Assembly (NCBI RefSeq): GCF_000685075.1
Contig: NZ_BAYD01000037.1
Location: 29,656 to 93,655 of the forward strand
Length of the DNA stretch: 64,000 nucleotides
From: Paraburkholderia oxyphila NBRC 105797
GTDB lineage: Bacteria > Pseudomonadota > Gammaproteobacteria > Burkholderiales > Burkholderiaceae
Reading direction: 5' to 3'
How positions within the stretch are numbered: the first letter of the stretch is position 1; every line of letters begins with the position of its first letter. A model generated the notes under the pieces. That model was not told the origin of the DNA. It worked only from the letters and a program-made list of their open reading frames with translations, and did no database searches. Positions 18,848 to 28,702 of this stretch are shown here, one piece after another. The position numbers and the translations under genes were made by a program.

Positions 18848-19564
18848 ATGCCCACACCCGCCTATAAACGCGTCCTGCTCAAACTTTCCGGCGAAGCCCT
18901 GATGGGCGATGATGCCTTCGGCATCAACCGCGCCACGATCGAACGAATGGTGGCAGACGTGGCCGAGGTGGTGCGTCTGGGCACTCAGCTCGCAGTCGTG
19001 ATCGGCGGCGGCAATATTTTCCGCGGCGTCGCGGGCGGCGCGGCCGGCATGGACCGTGCGACCGCCGACTACATGGGCATGCTCGCCACCATGATGAACG
19101 CGCTCGCGCTGCAGGACGCCATGCGTCACGCGGGTATCGAGGCGCGCGTGCAGTCGGCGCTGCGCATGGACCAGGTGGTCGAGCCGTACATCCGTCCGCG
19201 CGCGATTCGCCAGCTCGAAGAGGGCAAGGTCGTGATTTTCGCGGCAGGCACGGGCAACCCGTTCTTCACCACCGACACCGCCGCCGCGCTGCGTGGCGCG
19301 GAAGTGGGCGCGGAAGTCGTGCTCAAGGCCACCAAGGTCGACGGCGTCTACTCGGCAGACCCGAAGAAGGATGCTTCGGCCACGCGCTACTCGACGATCA
19401 GCTTCGACGAGGCCATCGGCCGCAATCTGCAGGTGATGGACGCAACGGCTTTCGCGCTGTGCCGCGACCAGAAGTTGCCCATCCGGGTTTTTTCGATCGT
19501 CAAGCCGGGCGCGCTCAAGCGCATCATTCAAGGCGAAGACGAAGGCACGCTCGTCCACGTGTAA
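18848..19564 (+). CDS. pyrH: UMP kinase
   Basis: Phosphorylates UMP to UDP in pyrimidine synthesis; hexameric, amino-acid-kinase fold. At 238 aa it carries KRVLLKLSGEALMG at the N-terminus (phosphate binding), VIGGGNIFRG, the UMP-binding AAGTGNPFFTTDTAAALR and KATKVDGVYSADPKK. ATG at 18848 gives the usual start MPTPAYKRVLLK. It lies between tsf and frr as in most proteobacteria. The preceding 250-base gap carries two GC hairpins and presumably a promoter I could not assign. Confidence 0.97.
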   Translation: MPTPAYKRVLLKLSGEALMGDDAFGINRATIERMVADVAEVVRLGTQLAVVIGGGNIFRGVAGGAAGMDRATADYMGMLATMMNALALQDAMRHAGIEARVQSALRMDQVVEPYIRPRAIRQLEEGKVVIFAAGTGNPFFTTDTAAALRGAEVGAEVVLKATKVDGVYSADPKKDASATRYSTISFDEAIGRNLQVMDATAFALCRDQKLPIRVFSIVKPGALKRIIQGEDEGTLVHV

Positions 19565-19657
19565 ACTCTCGTCTCACGCGAGACACGAACGCGGGCCGCG
19601 CCGCCCCTTGAGCGCGTTGGCGGGCCCGTACCGTAATGAAGGTTCGGAGGTATCAAA

Positions 19658-20218
19658 ATGGCTGTGGCTGACATCAAGAAGGGCGCTGAGCAAAAAATGC
19701 AGCGTTCGATCGACGCATTCAAGAGCGACCTGGCGAAGATCCGTACGGGCCGCGCGCACACCGGTCTACTCGATCACATTCAGGTCGATTACTACGGCTC
19801 GCCTGTGCCCATCTCGCAGGTCGCGAACATGACGCTCGTCGACGCGCGCACGATCGGCGTTCAGGCGTGGGAAAAGAAGATGGTTCCGGTCATCGAAAAG
19901 GCGATCCGCGAGTCGGATCTCGGCCTGAACCCGGCAACGCACGGCGATCTGATCCGCGTGCCGATGCCCGCGCTGACCGAAGAGCGTCGCAAGGAGCTCA
20001 CCAAGGTCGTCAAGAACGAAGGCGAGACGGCCAAGGTGGCTGTGCGCAACCTGCGTCGCGACGCCAACGAGCAGCTCAAGAAGCTCGTGAAGGACAAGGA
20101 AATCTCGGAAGACGACGAGCGCCGCGGTGGCGACGACGTCCAGAAGCTGACGGACCGCTTCGTGGCCGAGATCGACAAGCTCGTCCAGACGAAGGAAGCA
20201 GAGATCATGACGGTTTGA
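19658..20218 (+). CDS. frr: Ribosome recycling factor
   Basis: Splits post-termination ribosomes with EF-G. At 186 aa the typical three-helix bundle residues are present (MQRSIDAFKSDLAKIRTGRA near residue 14, PALTEERRKELTKVVK and AVRNLRRDANEQLKKL). GGAGG at 19645-19650 precedes the ATG at a good distance. Next in order after pyrH. Confidence 0.98.
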   Translation: MAVADIKKGAEQKMQRSIDAFKSDLAKIRTGRAHTGLLDHIQVDYYGSPVPISQVANMTLVDARTIGVQAWEKKMVPVIEKAIRESDLGLNPATHGDLIRVPMPALTEERRKELTKVVKNEGETAKVAVRNLRRDANEQLKKLVKDKEISEDDERRGGDDVQKLTDRFVAEIDKLVQTKEAEIMTV

Positions 20219-20291
20219 GGCCGTCAGGCTCTCAATTCCGCCAGGGTTTCTTTTCCCTATTGTCCGTATCTGCAGTCTTAGTCTGACGGCC

Positions 20292-21074
20292 ATGACCTAT
20301 ACCAGCTCAACCGTTCGCGTGCCCGACGTGGCGGCCGTGCCGCGCCACATCGCGATCATCATGGACGGCAATGGCCGTTGGGCAACTCAACGCCGCTTGC
20401 CGCGCGTCGCAGGCCATACGCGCGGCGTGGACGCCGTGCGCTCGGTCGTCGAGGCCTGCGTCGAGCGCGGCGTCGAATACCTCACGCTGTTCGCCTTCAG
20501 TTCGGAGAACTGGCGACGTCCGACCGACGAAGTCTCGTTTCTCATGCGCCTGTTCGTCACGGCCCTCGAGCGCGAAGTGGCGCGCCTGCATGCGAACGGG
20601 ATTCGTCTGCGCGTGGTCGGCGACCTGTCGATGTTCAACGAGCGCATCCAGGACCTGATCCGCCGCGCCGAGACCAAGACCGCGCGCAACACCCGCCTCA
20701 CGCTGACGATCGCCGCGAACTACGGCGGCCGCTGGGACATCATGCAGGCCACCCGCAAGCTGGTCGAGGCGGCGGCCGCCGCCGGCGAGCCGGTGCCGGT
20801 CACCGAGGACACGATCGGCCAGTATCTGGCCATGAGCTACGCACCGGAGCCGGATCTCTTCATCCGCACGGGCGGCGAGCAGCGTGTGAGCAATTTCTTG
20901 CTCTGGCAGCTCGCGTACGCAGAATTCTATTTCACCGACACGTTCTGGCCGGACTTCAATGCCGATGCGCTCAACCGCGCCATCGGCTCCTACACCGAAC
21001 GTGAGCGCCGCTTTGGCCGCACGAGCGCCCAGCTCGAAAACCAATCCCAGAACGCCGACTCGCTTTCATGCTAA
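20292..21074 (+). CDS. uppS: Isoprenyl transferase (undecaprenyl diphosphate synthase)
   Basis: Cis-prenyltransferase that makes the C55 carrier lipid for peptidoglycan and O-antigen. At 260 aa it has the catalytic-Asp motif HIAIIMDGNGRWA near residue 20, FAFSSENWRRP and the terminal motif RTGGEQRVSNFLLWQLAYAE. It overlaps the cdsA start by seven bases, which suggests coupling. Confidence 0.97.
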   Translation: MTYTSSTVRVPDVAAVPRHIAIIMDGNGRWATQRRLPRVAGHTRGVDAVRSVVEACVERGVEYLTLFAFSSENWRRPTDEVSFLMRLFVTALEREVARLHANGIRLRVVGDLSMFNERIQDLIRRAETKTARNTRLTLTIAANYGGRWDIMQATRKLVEAAAAAGEPVPVTEDTIGQYLAMSYAPEPDLFIRTGGEQRVSNFLLWQLAYAEFYFTDTFWPDFNADALNRAIGSYTERERRFGRTSAQLENQSQNADSLSC

Positions 21075-21877
21075 AGACCCGTGTCATCACGGCGATCGTC
21101 CTGCTGGCCGTCTTCCTGCCGGTCACGCTGTTCGCGCCGGTGGCCGCCTTTGGCGCGCTGATCGGCCTCGTGGTGCTGTTCGCCGCATGGGAATGGGCGC
21201 GTTTGCTCAAGGCCGGCACGGCGGGCTCGATCGTCTATGCGGCGGTTGCGGCCGTGGCCGTCGCCGCGAGCACGCGGCTCGAGTCGACGCACTCCCTCTA
21301 TCAGGCTGCCGGCATCTTCTGGCTCGTTGCCGGCCCCTACGTGCTCGTGCGCAAGCCCACGCTCGCAGCGGGTGTCTGGCGCGCATTCCTGCTTGCGGCC
21401 GGGCTCGTCATCTTCAGTGCCTGCTGGCACGCGCTCGTTGCGGCGCGCACGGTGGGCGTGGCGTTCGTGCTCTCGCTGCTGCTGCTCGTCTGGCTGGCCG
21501 ATATCGGCGCATACTTTGCAGGTAAGGCATTCGGAAAGCATAAGCTCGCGCCCGCGATCAGCCCCGGCAAGACCTGGGAAGGCGCGGTGGGCGGCTGGGC
21601 GGCCGTGATGGTGGTGTCGGTCGCCGCGCTCGCGCTGCACGCGTTCGAGCCGACCCTGTATTCCGCGCTGGCGGCCCGTCTGGGTCTCGTCCGCGCGCTC
21701 TTCGTGCTTACCGTGCTGGTCGCGTTCAGCGTGATCGGCGATCTGTTCGAGTCGATGACCAAACGCCAGGCTGGCGTAAAAGATTCGAGCGGCCTTCTGC
21801 CAGGCCACGGTGGCGTGCTCGACCGCATCGACGCGCTACTGCCGGTGCTGCCGCTTGCCATGCTGCTGCTCGGTTAA
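21068..21877 (+). CDS. cdsA: Phosphatidate cytidylyltransferase
   Basis: Multi-pass inner-membrane enzyme that makes CDP-diacylglycerol for phospholipids. At 269 aa it has about seven hydrophobic helices and the CDP-DAG synthase signature near the C-terminus (KRQAGVKDSSGLLPGHGG then VLDRID). It starts within the 3' end of uppS. Confidence 0.97.
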   Translation: MLKTRVITAIVLLAVFLPVTLFAPVAAFGALIGLVVLFAAWEWARLLKAGTAGSIVYAAVAAVAVAASTRLESTHSLYQAAGIFWLVAGPYVLVRKPTLAAGVWRAFLLAAGLVIFSACWHALVAARTVGVAFVLSLLLLVWLADIGAYFAGKAFGKHKLAPAISPGKTWEGAVGGWAAVMVVSVAALALHAFEPTLYSALAARLGLVRALFVLTVLVAFSVIGDLFESMTKRQAGVKDSSGLLPGHGGVLDRIDALLPVLPLAMLLLG

Positions 21878-21903
21878 GGGCGCTCGGCTTAGAGACAATG
21901 GAA

Positions 21904-23085
21904 ATGCAAAAACGACTCACCTTGCTCGGATCCACGGGCTCGATCGGAGATAGCACGCTCGACGTGGTCGCGCGTCATCCGCAACGCTTCTCCGTCTACG
22001 CGCTCACCGCGCACCGCAACGGCGACAAGCTCGTCGAACAATGTCTGCGCTTCGCGCCCGAAGTGGCCGTGGTCGGCGACGCCGAGACGGCCGCAGCGGT
22101 CGAGCGCAAGCTGCGCGCGGCCGGCTCCAAGACCGTCGTGACGTATGGGCCGCAGGCGCTCGCCGAGGTCGCGAAGAGCGACGCGTGCGACACCGTGGTC
22201 GCGGCCATCGTCGGCGCGGCGGGCCTCGTGCCCACGCTGGCGGCGGCGCAGGCCGGCAAGCGCATCCTGCTCGCGAACAAGGAAGCGCTCGTGATGTCGG
22301 GCGACATCTTCATGGATGCCGCGCGCGAAAACGGCGCGGTGCTGCTGCCGGTGGACAGCGAGCACAACGCCGTGTTCCAGTGCCTGCCGTCCGAAGGCAC
22401 GCAGCACGGGGGCGTGACGAAGATCATCCTGACCGCTTCGGGCGGCCCGTTCCGCACGCGCGAGCCGTCCACGCTCGTCGACGTGACGCCGGACGAGGCC
22501 TGCAAGCACCCGAACTGGTCGATGGGCCGCAAGATCTCGGTCGACTCGGCCACGATGATGAACAAGGGCCTCGAGGTCATCGAGGCGCATTACCTGTTCG
22601 GTCTGCCGGGCGAGCGCATCGACGTGCTGATCCACCCGCAGAGCGTGATCCATTCGATGGTCTCGTACGCGGACGGGTCGGTGCTCGCGCAACTGGGCAA
22701 CCCGGACATGCGCACGCCGATCGCGCATGCGCTGGCGTTCCCGGACCGCGTGGATTCGGGCGTCGCGCAACTGGACCTCGCTCAGGTGGCGACGCTCAAT
22801 TTCGAGAAGCCGGACTACACACGTTTCCCGTGTCTTGCGCTGGCAATGAAGGCGCTGGCCGAAGGCGGCGTGGCGAGCGCCACGCTCAACGCGGCCAACG
22901 AAATTGCGGTGGAGGCGTTTCTCAATCGCCGCATCGGTTTCATGGCGATCGCGCAGACGGTCGATGCCGTGCTCAATGCGCTGGACAATCGCAGCGCCGC
23001 GAGCCTCGACGTCGTGCTCGAAGCCGACGCAGCCGCGCGCCGCGCGGCGCTCAAGATCATCGACAGCCTGCCGGTGCCGGCTTGA
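21904..23085 (+). CDS. dxr: 1-deoxy-D-xylulose-5-phosphate reductoisomerase
   Basis: Second enzyme of the MEP isoprenoid pathway, making MEP with NADPH and a divalent metal. It is about 393 aa. The NADPH motif TLLGSTGSIG is at the N-terminus, followed by LLANKEALVMSG, the metal site PVDSEHNAVFQ and ASGGPFR. Two ATGs are possible, 21898 and 21904. I prefer 21904 because AGAGA at 21891-21895 is better spaced and MQKRLTLLGSTG is the usual Burkholderia start. It supplies precursors to UppS two genes upstream. Confidence 0.96.
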   Translation: MQKRLTLLGSTGSIGDSTLDVVARHPQRFSVYALTAHRNGDKLVEQCLRFAPEVAVVGDAETAAAVERKLRAAGSKTVVTYGPQALAEVAKSDACDTVVAAIVGAAGLVPTLAAAQAGKRILLANKEALVMSGDIFMDAARENGAVLLPVDSEHNAVFQCLPSEGTQHGGVTKIILTASGGPFRTREPSTLVDVTPDEACKHPNWSMGRKISVDSATMMNKGLEVIEAHYLFGLPGERIDVLIHPQSVIHSMVSYADGSVLAQLGNPDMRTPIAHALAFPDRVDSGVAQLDLAQVATLNFEKPDYTRFPCLALAMKALAEGGVASATLNAANEIAVEAFLNRRIGFMAIAQTVDAVLNALDNRSAASLDVVLEADAAARRAALKIIDSLPVPA

Positions 23086-23217
23086 TGGCCCGCTCGGGCC
23101 GCGCCTGGACTGCGTTCAGGCCGCCCGAGCGGTCATGAGGGCTTGCTCGCAGGCCCGCCGGCCCGCCCAAGAGGCCGGCCCCGCACTGGCGCGCTGCTTC
23201 CAGCAGAGGAGGCGCAT

Positions 23218-24639
23218 ATGAATCTGCTCACCGAATTGGTGGCTTTTGTCGTGGCGATCGGCGTACTCGTCGTCGTGCACGAATATGGGCACTACAGCGT
23301 CGCGCGCTTGTGCGGCGTCAAGGTTCTGCGGTTTTCGATCGGCTTTGGCAGGCCGCTCGTGCAATGGGTCAACAAAAAGAGCGGCACCGAGTGGACGATC
23401 TCGGCGCTGCCGCTCGGCGGCTACGTCAAGATGCTCGACGAGCGCGAGTCGCCGGACAAAATTCCCACGGATGATTTGCCGCATGCCTTTAATCGGCAGT
23501 CGGTGGGCAAGCGTATTGCCATCGTCGCTGCCGGGCCGGTTGCCAACTTCATCCTTGCCATCGTGCTCTTTGCGGCGGTGTATGGAAGCGGCGTAACCGA
23601 GCCGAGCGCGATCGTGGCCGCGCCGCCGGCGCAAACGGCCGCCGCGCAGGCGGGTTTCCAGGGCGGCGAAACCATTGTCTCCGTGAGCAATGCCAGCGGC
23701 AGCGACACCGAGCGCGTGCGCTCGTGGGCGGATCTGCGCTGGAAGCTGATGTCGGCGGCTTTCGATCAACACCGCGTGGTGCTCGCCGCGCGTGACGGCG
23801 GCGGCACCTACGACTTTCCGCTCGATCTCTCGCACCTCAGTAGCAAGGATCTCGACGACGACTTCATGTCGAAGCTCGGCCTCGAGGCTGGCGGCAGCAA
23901 GCTGACGATCGCGGGCGTGGAGGCCGACAGCGCGGCGCAGCAAGCGGGGCTCGCAAAGGGCGATCGCCTGGTGGCGATCGATGGCCATCCCGTTGACAGC
24001 GCAAGCACTTTCATCGCGTACGTGAAGGCCCATGCGGGCAAGCCCGTGCATTTGCAGATCGTGCGCGACACCGGCGCGCAGAACGGCGCGCAAGGCGCGG
24101 CGCCTGGCCAGGCCGGCCAGCCGCAGACGATGACGCTCACGGTCACGCCGGCCACACAGCGCGACAGCGAAACGGGTGAGGAGGTGGGACGAATCGGCGC
24201 GGCGCTCGCGGCGCAGGCGCCCACGGTGGACGTGCGTTACGGGCCGATCGAGAGTGTGCAGCTGGGCGCGTTGCGCACGTGGGATATCGCGCTCTACTCG
24301 CTGCGTATGTTCGGCCGCATGGTCACGGGCGAAGCATCGCTGAAGAATCTGTCGGGTCCTGTGACGATTGCTGACTATGCGGGCAAGAGCGCAAGACTCG
24401 GACCGTCCGCGTTCCTGTCGTTCCTCGCCCTTGTCAGTATTAGCCTCGGGGTGCTCAACCTGCTCCCAATTCCGGTTTTGGACGGGGGGCATCTGTTATA
24501 TTATGCGGTTGAAGCCGTAACGGGCAAAGCCGTCTCGGACCGCTGGCAGCTCGTGCTGCAGCGCGCGGGACTTGCCTGCATCGTCGCGCTGTCGGCGATC
24601 GCGTTGTTCAACGATCTGGCTCGGTTAATCCATTTTTAA
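23218..24639 (+). CDS. rseP: RIP metalloprotease RseP (site-2 protease)
   Basis: Intramembrane zinc protease that cleaves anti-sigma-E RseA and remnant signal peptides. At 473 aa the zinc motif HEYGH is at residues 21-25 in the first membrane helix. Periplasmic PDZ domains lie mid-protein (AGVEADSAAQQAGLAKGDRLVAIDG). The third zinc ligand motif LNLLPIPVLDGGHLLYY is near the C-terminus, which also has membrane helices. ATG at 23218 is preceded by AGAGGAGG. It sits directly upstream of bamA, fitting its role in outer-membrane stress. Confidence 0.96.
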   Translation: MNLLTELVAFVVAIGVLVVVHEYGHYSVARLCGVKVLRFSIGFGRPLVQWVNKKSGTEWTISALPLGGYVKMLDERESPDKIPTDDLPHAFNRQSVGKRIAIVAAGPVANFILAIVLFAAVYGSGVTEPSAIVAAPPAQTAAAQAGFQGGETIVSVSNASGSDTERVRSWADLRWKLMSAAFDQHRVVLAARDGGGTYDFPLDLSHLSSKDLDDDFMSKLGLEAGGSKLTIAGVEADSAAQQAGLAKGDRLVAIDGHPVDSASTFIAYVKAHAGKPVHLQIVRDTGAQNGAQGAAPGQAGQPQTMTLTVTPATQRDSETGEEVGRIGAALAAQAPTVDVRYGPIESVQLGALRTWDIALYSLRMFGRMVTGEASLKNLSGPVTIADYAGKSARLGPSAFLSFLALVSISLGVLNLLPIPVLDGGHLLYYAVEAVTGKAVSDRWQLVLQRAGLACIVALSAIALFNDLARLIHF

Positions 24640-24706
24640 AGATGTCTGGCGGCGTCCGAGGGCGGGCCGCCCGATCTGATGCAGCTATACACACTGGGGA
24701 AGCACG

Positions 24707-27016
24707 TTGTTTAGACCTCATCGCTTGGTTCCAAAAACGGTTGCGGCCGCGGCGATCGCCGCACACGGCCTCGTCGCCCATGCAGCGACAACGCCTTTCG
24801 TGGTTCAGGACATCCGCATCGAAGGCCTGCAACGCGTCGAGCCCGGCACGGTGTTCGCGTACCTGCCGATCAAGCAGGGCGATACGTTCACCGACGACAA
24901 GGCCTCCGAAGCCATTCGCGCATTGTATGCGACGGGCTTCTTCAACGACGTGCGCATCGCCACCGAAGGCGGCGTAGTCGTCGTGCAGGTGCAGGAGCGC
25001 CCGGCGATCGGCACGATCGACTTCGCGGGCATCCACGAGTTCGACAAGGACAACCTCACGAAGGCGCTGCGCGCAGTCGGCCTCTCGCAAGGCCGCTACT
25101 ACGACAAGGCGCTCGTCGACAAGGCCGAGCAGGAGCTCAAGCGCCAGTACCTCACGCGCGGCTTCTACGCAGCCGAAGTCACGACCACGGTCACGCCGAT
25201 CGACCGCAATCGCGTCGGCCTGCTGTTCTCGGTGGTCGAAGGCCCTAGCGCGAAGATCCGCCAGATCAACTTCATCGGCAACAAGACGTACAGCACGAGC
25301 ACGCTCCTCGGCGAGATGCAGCTGTCCACGCCGAACTGGTTCTCGTGGTACACGAAGAACGACCTGTACTCGAAGGAAAAGCTCACGGGCGACCTCGAGA
25401 ACGTGCGCTCGTACTACCTGAATCACGGCTACCTCGAGTTCAACATCGACTCGACGCAGGTCTCGATTTCGCCCGACAAGAAGGACATGTACCTGACGAT
25501 CGGGATCCACGAGGGCGAGCCGTACAAGATCTCGGGCATTCATCTGGCCGGCAATCTGCTCGACCGCGAGGCCGAGCTCAACAAGCTGATCAAGATCAAA
25601 CCGGGCGATCGCTTCTCGGCCGAGAAGCTGCAAGCCACGACCAAGGCCATCGTCGACAAGCTCGGCGAATACGGTTACGCGTTCGCGACCGTCAATGCGC
25701 TGCCGCAGATCAATCAGGCCGATCACACGGTCGATCTCACGCTGCAGGTCGACCCGAGCCGCCGTGTGTACGTGCGCCGCATCAACGTGATCGGCAACAC
25801 GCGTACGCGCGACGAAGTCGTGCGCCGTGAAATGCGTCAGCTCGAAAGCTCGTGGTTCGATTCGAACCGCCTCGCGCTCTCGAAGGACCGCATCAACCGC
25901 CTGGGCTACTTTACCGACGTCGACGTGACGACGGTGCCCGTGGAAGGCACGCCCGACCAGGTGGACGTCAACGTCAAGGTCACCGAAAAGCCGACCGGCG
26001 CCATCACACTGGGCGCGGGCTTCTCGTCGACGGACAAGGTGGTGCTCTCGGCGGGCGTTTCGCAGGACAACGTATTCGGTTCGGGTACGAGCCTTTCGGT
26101 GAACGTCAACACCGCGAAGTCGTACCGCACGCTGGCCGTCACGCAGGTGGATCCGTACTTCACGGTGGACGGCATCAAGCGCATTACCGACGTCTACTAC
26201 CGCACGTACCAGCCGCTGTACTACTCGACCGATTCGAGCTTCAAGATCATCACCGCGGGTGGCGACCTGAAGTTCGGCATTCCGTTCTCGGAAGTCGATA
26301 CGGTCTATTTCGGCATCGGTTTCGAGCAGGACCGCCTCGACGTCGACCAGTACACGCCGCAGAGCTACATCGACTACGTGAACGAGTTCGGCCGCGTGTC
26401 GAACAACGTGCCGCTCACGGCTGCCTGGTCGCGCGATGCGCGTGACAGCGCGCTGATCCCGAGCCGTGGCTACTTCTTGCAGACGAACGCCGAGTGGGGC
26501 ACGCCCATCGGCTCGACGCCGTACATCAAGACCGACGTCCAGGCTCAGTACTATTACTCGTTCGCGCGTGGTTTCGTGCTGGGCATGAACTTCCAGGCGG
26601 GCTACGGCAAGGGCCTCGACGGCAAGCCGTACCCGATCTTCAAGAACTACTACGCGGGCGGTATCGGCTCGGTGCGTGGCTATGAACCGAGTTCGCTCGG
26701 TCCGCGCGACGCCAAGACGAACGACCCGATCGGCGGTTCGAAGATGGTGGTGGGCAACATCGAGCTCACGTTCCCGCTGCCGGGCACCGGCTATGACCGT
26801 ACACTGCGCGTCTTCACGTTCGTCGATGGTGGTAACGTCTGGGGCGACGAGGGCAACACCAGCACGGGCGCGAACGGCTTGCGCTACGCGTACGGTGTGG
26901 GTCTCGCGTGGATTTCGCCGATCGGTCCGCTCAAGCTGAGCCTGGGTTTCCCGATCGTGAAACATGAGGGCGACCAGTACCAGAAGTTCCAGTTCCAGAT
27001 CGGTACGGCCTTCTGA
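24707..27016 (+). CDS. bamA: Outer membrane protein assembly factor BamA
   Basis: Central Omp85-family subunit of the BAM complex. At 769 aa it has a signal peptide ending at VAHA, five POTRA domains (about residues 28-425, beginning FVVQDIRIEGLQRVEPGTVF), then the 16-strand beta barrel. The barrel includes the conserved VRGYEPSSLGPR loop motif and a C-terminal Phe (FQFQIGTAF) needed for membrane insertion. The start appears to be TTG at 24707 (reading LFRPHRLVPKT), since no in-frame ATG or GTG fits before the signal peptide. It is followed by skp. Confidence 0.96.
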   Translation: MFRPHRLVPKTVAAAAIAAHGLVAHAATTPFVVQDIRIEGLQRVEPGTVFAYLPIKQGDTFTDDKASEAIRALYATGFFNDVRIATEGGVVVVQVQERPAIGTIDFAGIHEFDKDNLTKALRAVGLSQGRYYDKALVDKAEQELKRQYLTRGFYAAEVTTTVTPIDRNRVGLLFSVVEGPSAKIRQINFIGNKTYSTSTLLGEMQLSTPNWFSWYTKNDLYSKEKLTGDLENVRSYYLNHGYLEFNIDSTQVSISPDKKDMYLTIGIHEGEPYKISGIHLAGNLLDREAELNKLIKIKPGDRFSAEKLQATTKAIVDKLGEYGYAFATVNALPQINQADHTVDLTLQVDPSRRVYVRRINVIGNTRTRDEVVRREMRQLESSWFDSNRLALSKDRINRLGYFTDVDVTTVPVEGTPDQVDVNVKVTEKPTGAITLGAGFSSTDKVVLSAGVSQDNVFGSGTSLSVNVNTAKSYRTLAVTQVDPYFTVDGIKRITDVYYRTYQPLYYSTDSSFKIITAGGDLKFGIPFSEVDTVYFGIGFEQDRLDVDQYTPQSYIDYVNEFGRVSNNVPLTAAWSRDARDSALIPSRGYFLQTNAEWGTPIGSTPYIKTDVQAQYYYSFARGFVLGMNFQAGYGKGLDGKPYPIFKNYYAGGIGSVRGYEPSSLGPRDAKTNDPIGGSKMVVGNIELTFPLPGTGYDRTLRVFTFVDGGNVWGDEGNTSTGANGLRYAYGVGLAWISPIGPLKLSLGFPIVKHEGDQYQKFQFQIGTAF

Positions 27017-27060
27017 CGAGGCGTGCAGGAACAGGCATTTACAGAAACGAGAGGATAACT

Positions 27061-27606
27061 TTGCTAACGGGACTGTTTTCCAGACGGACGATCGGGGCCT
27101 TGACGCTATCGCTGGCGATGCTCGCTTTTGGCACGGGCGTGGCCCATGCGCAGGAAGCGAAGATCGCGGCGGTCAACTCCGACCGCATCCTGCGCGAATC
27201 CGCCCCCGCGAAGGCAGCGCAAACCAAGCTCGAAGCCGAGTTCGCCAAGCGCGACAAGGACCTGCAGGACATGGCGCAGCGCCTGAAGGCCATGTCGGAT
27301 GCCCTCGACAAGAACGGCCCGAGCATGGCACCGAGCGACCGCGCGCAGAAGCAGCGCGACCTGTCGCAACTCGACAGTGACTTCCAGCGCAAGCAGCGCG
27401 AATTCCGCGAAGACCTGAACCAGCGCCGCAACGAAGAGCTCGCGGCGGTGCTGGACCGTGCGAACAAGGTGATCAAGCAGATCGCCGAGCAGCAGCACTA
27501 TGATCTGATCGTGCAGGAGGCGGTGTACGTGAGCCCGCGCATCGACATCACCGACCAGGTCCTGAAGGCGCTCGCAGCGTCGAGCGGCACTGGCAGCAGC
27601 AATTAA
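27061..27606 (+). CDS. skp: Periplasmic chaperone Skp/OmpH
   Basis: Trimeric periplasmic holdase that carries unfolded porins to BAM. At 181 aa the signal peptide ends at AHAQE. The helical tentacles (about residues 55-140) are rich in K, R, E, Q, and the C-terminus IDITDQVLKAL is typical. TTG at 27061 follows GAGAGGA. The protein is basic, as in the family. Confidence 0.93.
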   Translation: MLTGLFSRRTIGALTLSLAMLAFGTGVAHAQEAKIAAVNSDRILRESAPAKAAQTKLEAEFAKRDKDLQDMAQRLKAMSDALDKNGPSMAPSDRAQKQRDLSQLDSDFQRKQREFREDLNQRRNEELAAVLDRANKVIKQIAEQQHYDLIVQEAVYVSPRIDITDQVLKALAASSGTGSSN

Positions 27607-27624
27607 GGCAGGAGCAGCACGCGC

Positions 27625-28695
27625 ATGGCTTTTACGCTTGAGGACATCGCCGGGCGGTTCGGCGGCGAAGTGATCGGCGACCCGACGCAACGTGTCGGCT
27701 CGCTCGCACCGCTCGACCAGGCCGGCCCGCAACAGCTGGCGTTCCTCGCCAACCCGAAGTACCTGTCGCAGGTCGAGACGACGCGCGCAGGCGCGGTCCT
27801 CATCAGCCAGGACGATCTCGAAAAGCTGGCTTCCCGCGAAGGTCGCAATTTCATCGTCACACCCAATCCGTATGCTTATTTCGCGCGCGTCGCGCAGGCG
27901 TTCATCGACCTCGCCGCGCCGAAGGTGCAGCCGGGCGTGCACCCGAGCGCGCACGTCGACGCAACCGCGAAGGTCGCCGCGAGCGCGGTGATCGGGCCGA
28001 ACGTCACGGTGGAGGCGGGCGCCACGATCGGCGAGCACGTGCGGCTGGACGCCAACGTGTTCATCGGCCGCGGCACTCAGGTGGGCGAGGGCGCGCACTT
28101 CTATCCGGGCGTGACGGTCTATCACGGCTGCAAGATCGGTGCGCGCGCCATCGTGCACGCGGGCGCCGTGATCGGCTCGGACGGCTTCGGCTTCGCGCCC
28201 GATTTCACGGGCGAAGGCGACGCGCGCACGGGTAGCTGGGTGAAGATCCCGCAGGTCGGCGGCGTCTCGATCGGGCCGGATGTCGAGATCGGTGCGAACA
28301 CGACGATCGACCGTGGCGCCATGGCCGACACGATCATCGAGGAGTGCGTCAAGATCGATAACCTCGTGCAGATCGGCCACAACTGCAAGGTTGGCGCATA
28401 CACCGTGATCGCGGGCTGCGCGGGCATTGCCGGCAGCACCACGATCGGCCGCCATTGCATGATCGGCGGCGCGGTCGGCATCGCGGGGCACGTCACGCTC
28501 GGGGACTACGTGATCGTCACGGCCAAGTCCGGTGTGTCGAAGTCGCTGCCCAAGGCCGGGATCTATACGAGTGCGTTCCCCGCGGTCGATCACGCCGACT
28601 GGAACAAGAGCGCCGCGCTGCTACGCAATATCGACAAGCTGCGCGATCGTATCAAGGCGCTCGAGGCCGCCCAGAAGCCGCAAGACGGCGCATAA
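27625..28695 (+). CDS. lpxD: UDP-3-O-(3-hydroxyacyl)glucosamine N-acyltransferase
   Basis: Third step of lipid A synthesis. At 356 aa an N-terminal uridine-binding domain (about 1-100) precedes a left-handed beta-helix of hexapeptide repeats (from SAHVDATAKVAASAVIGPNVTV). The catalytic His is in VQIGHNCKVGAYTVIAG, and a C-terminal helix completes the trimer. It lies 18 bases after skp, in the conserved skp-lpxD-fabZ-lpxA-lpxB order. Confidence 0.97.
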   Translation: MAFTLEDIAGRFGGEVIGDPTQRVGSLAPLDQAGPQQLAFLANPKYLSQVETTRAGAVLISQDDLEKLASREGRNFIVTPNPYAYFARVAQAFIDLAAPKVQPGVHPSAHVDATAKVAASAVIGPNVTVEAGATIGEHVRLDANVFIGRGTQVGEGAHFYPGVTVYHGCKIGARAIVHAGAVIGSDGFGFAPDFTGEGDARTGSWVKIPQVGGVSIGPDVEIGANTTIDRGAMADTIIEECVKIDNLVQIGHNCKVGAYTVIAGCAGIAGSTTIGRHCMIGGAVGIAGHVTLGDYVIVTAKSGVSKSLPKAGIYTSAFPAVDHADWNKSAALLRNIDKLRDRIKALEAAQKPQDGA

Positions 28696-28702
28696 CAAAC
28701 CC

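Noticed and set aside
24608..26965. A 785-codon minus-strand frame opposite bamA
   Set aside because: Low-complexity Arg/Val/Asp/His composition typical of an antisense shadow; bamA is unambiguous.
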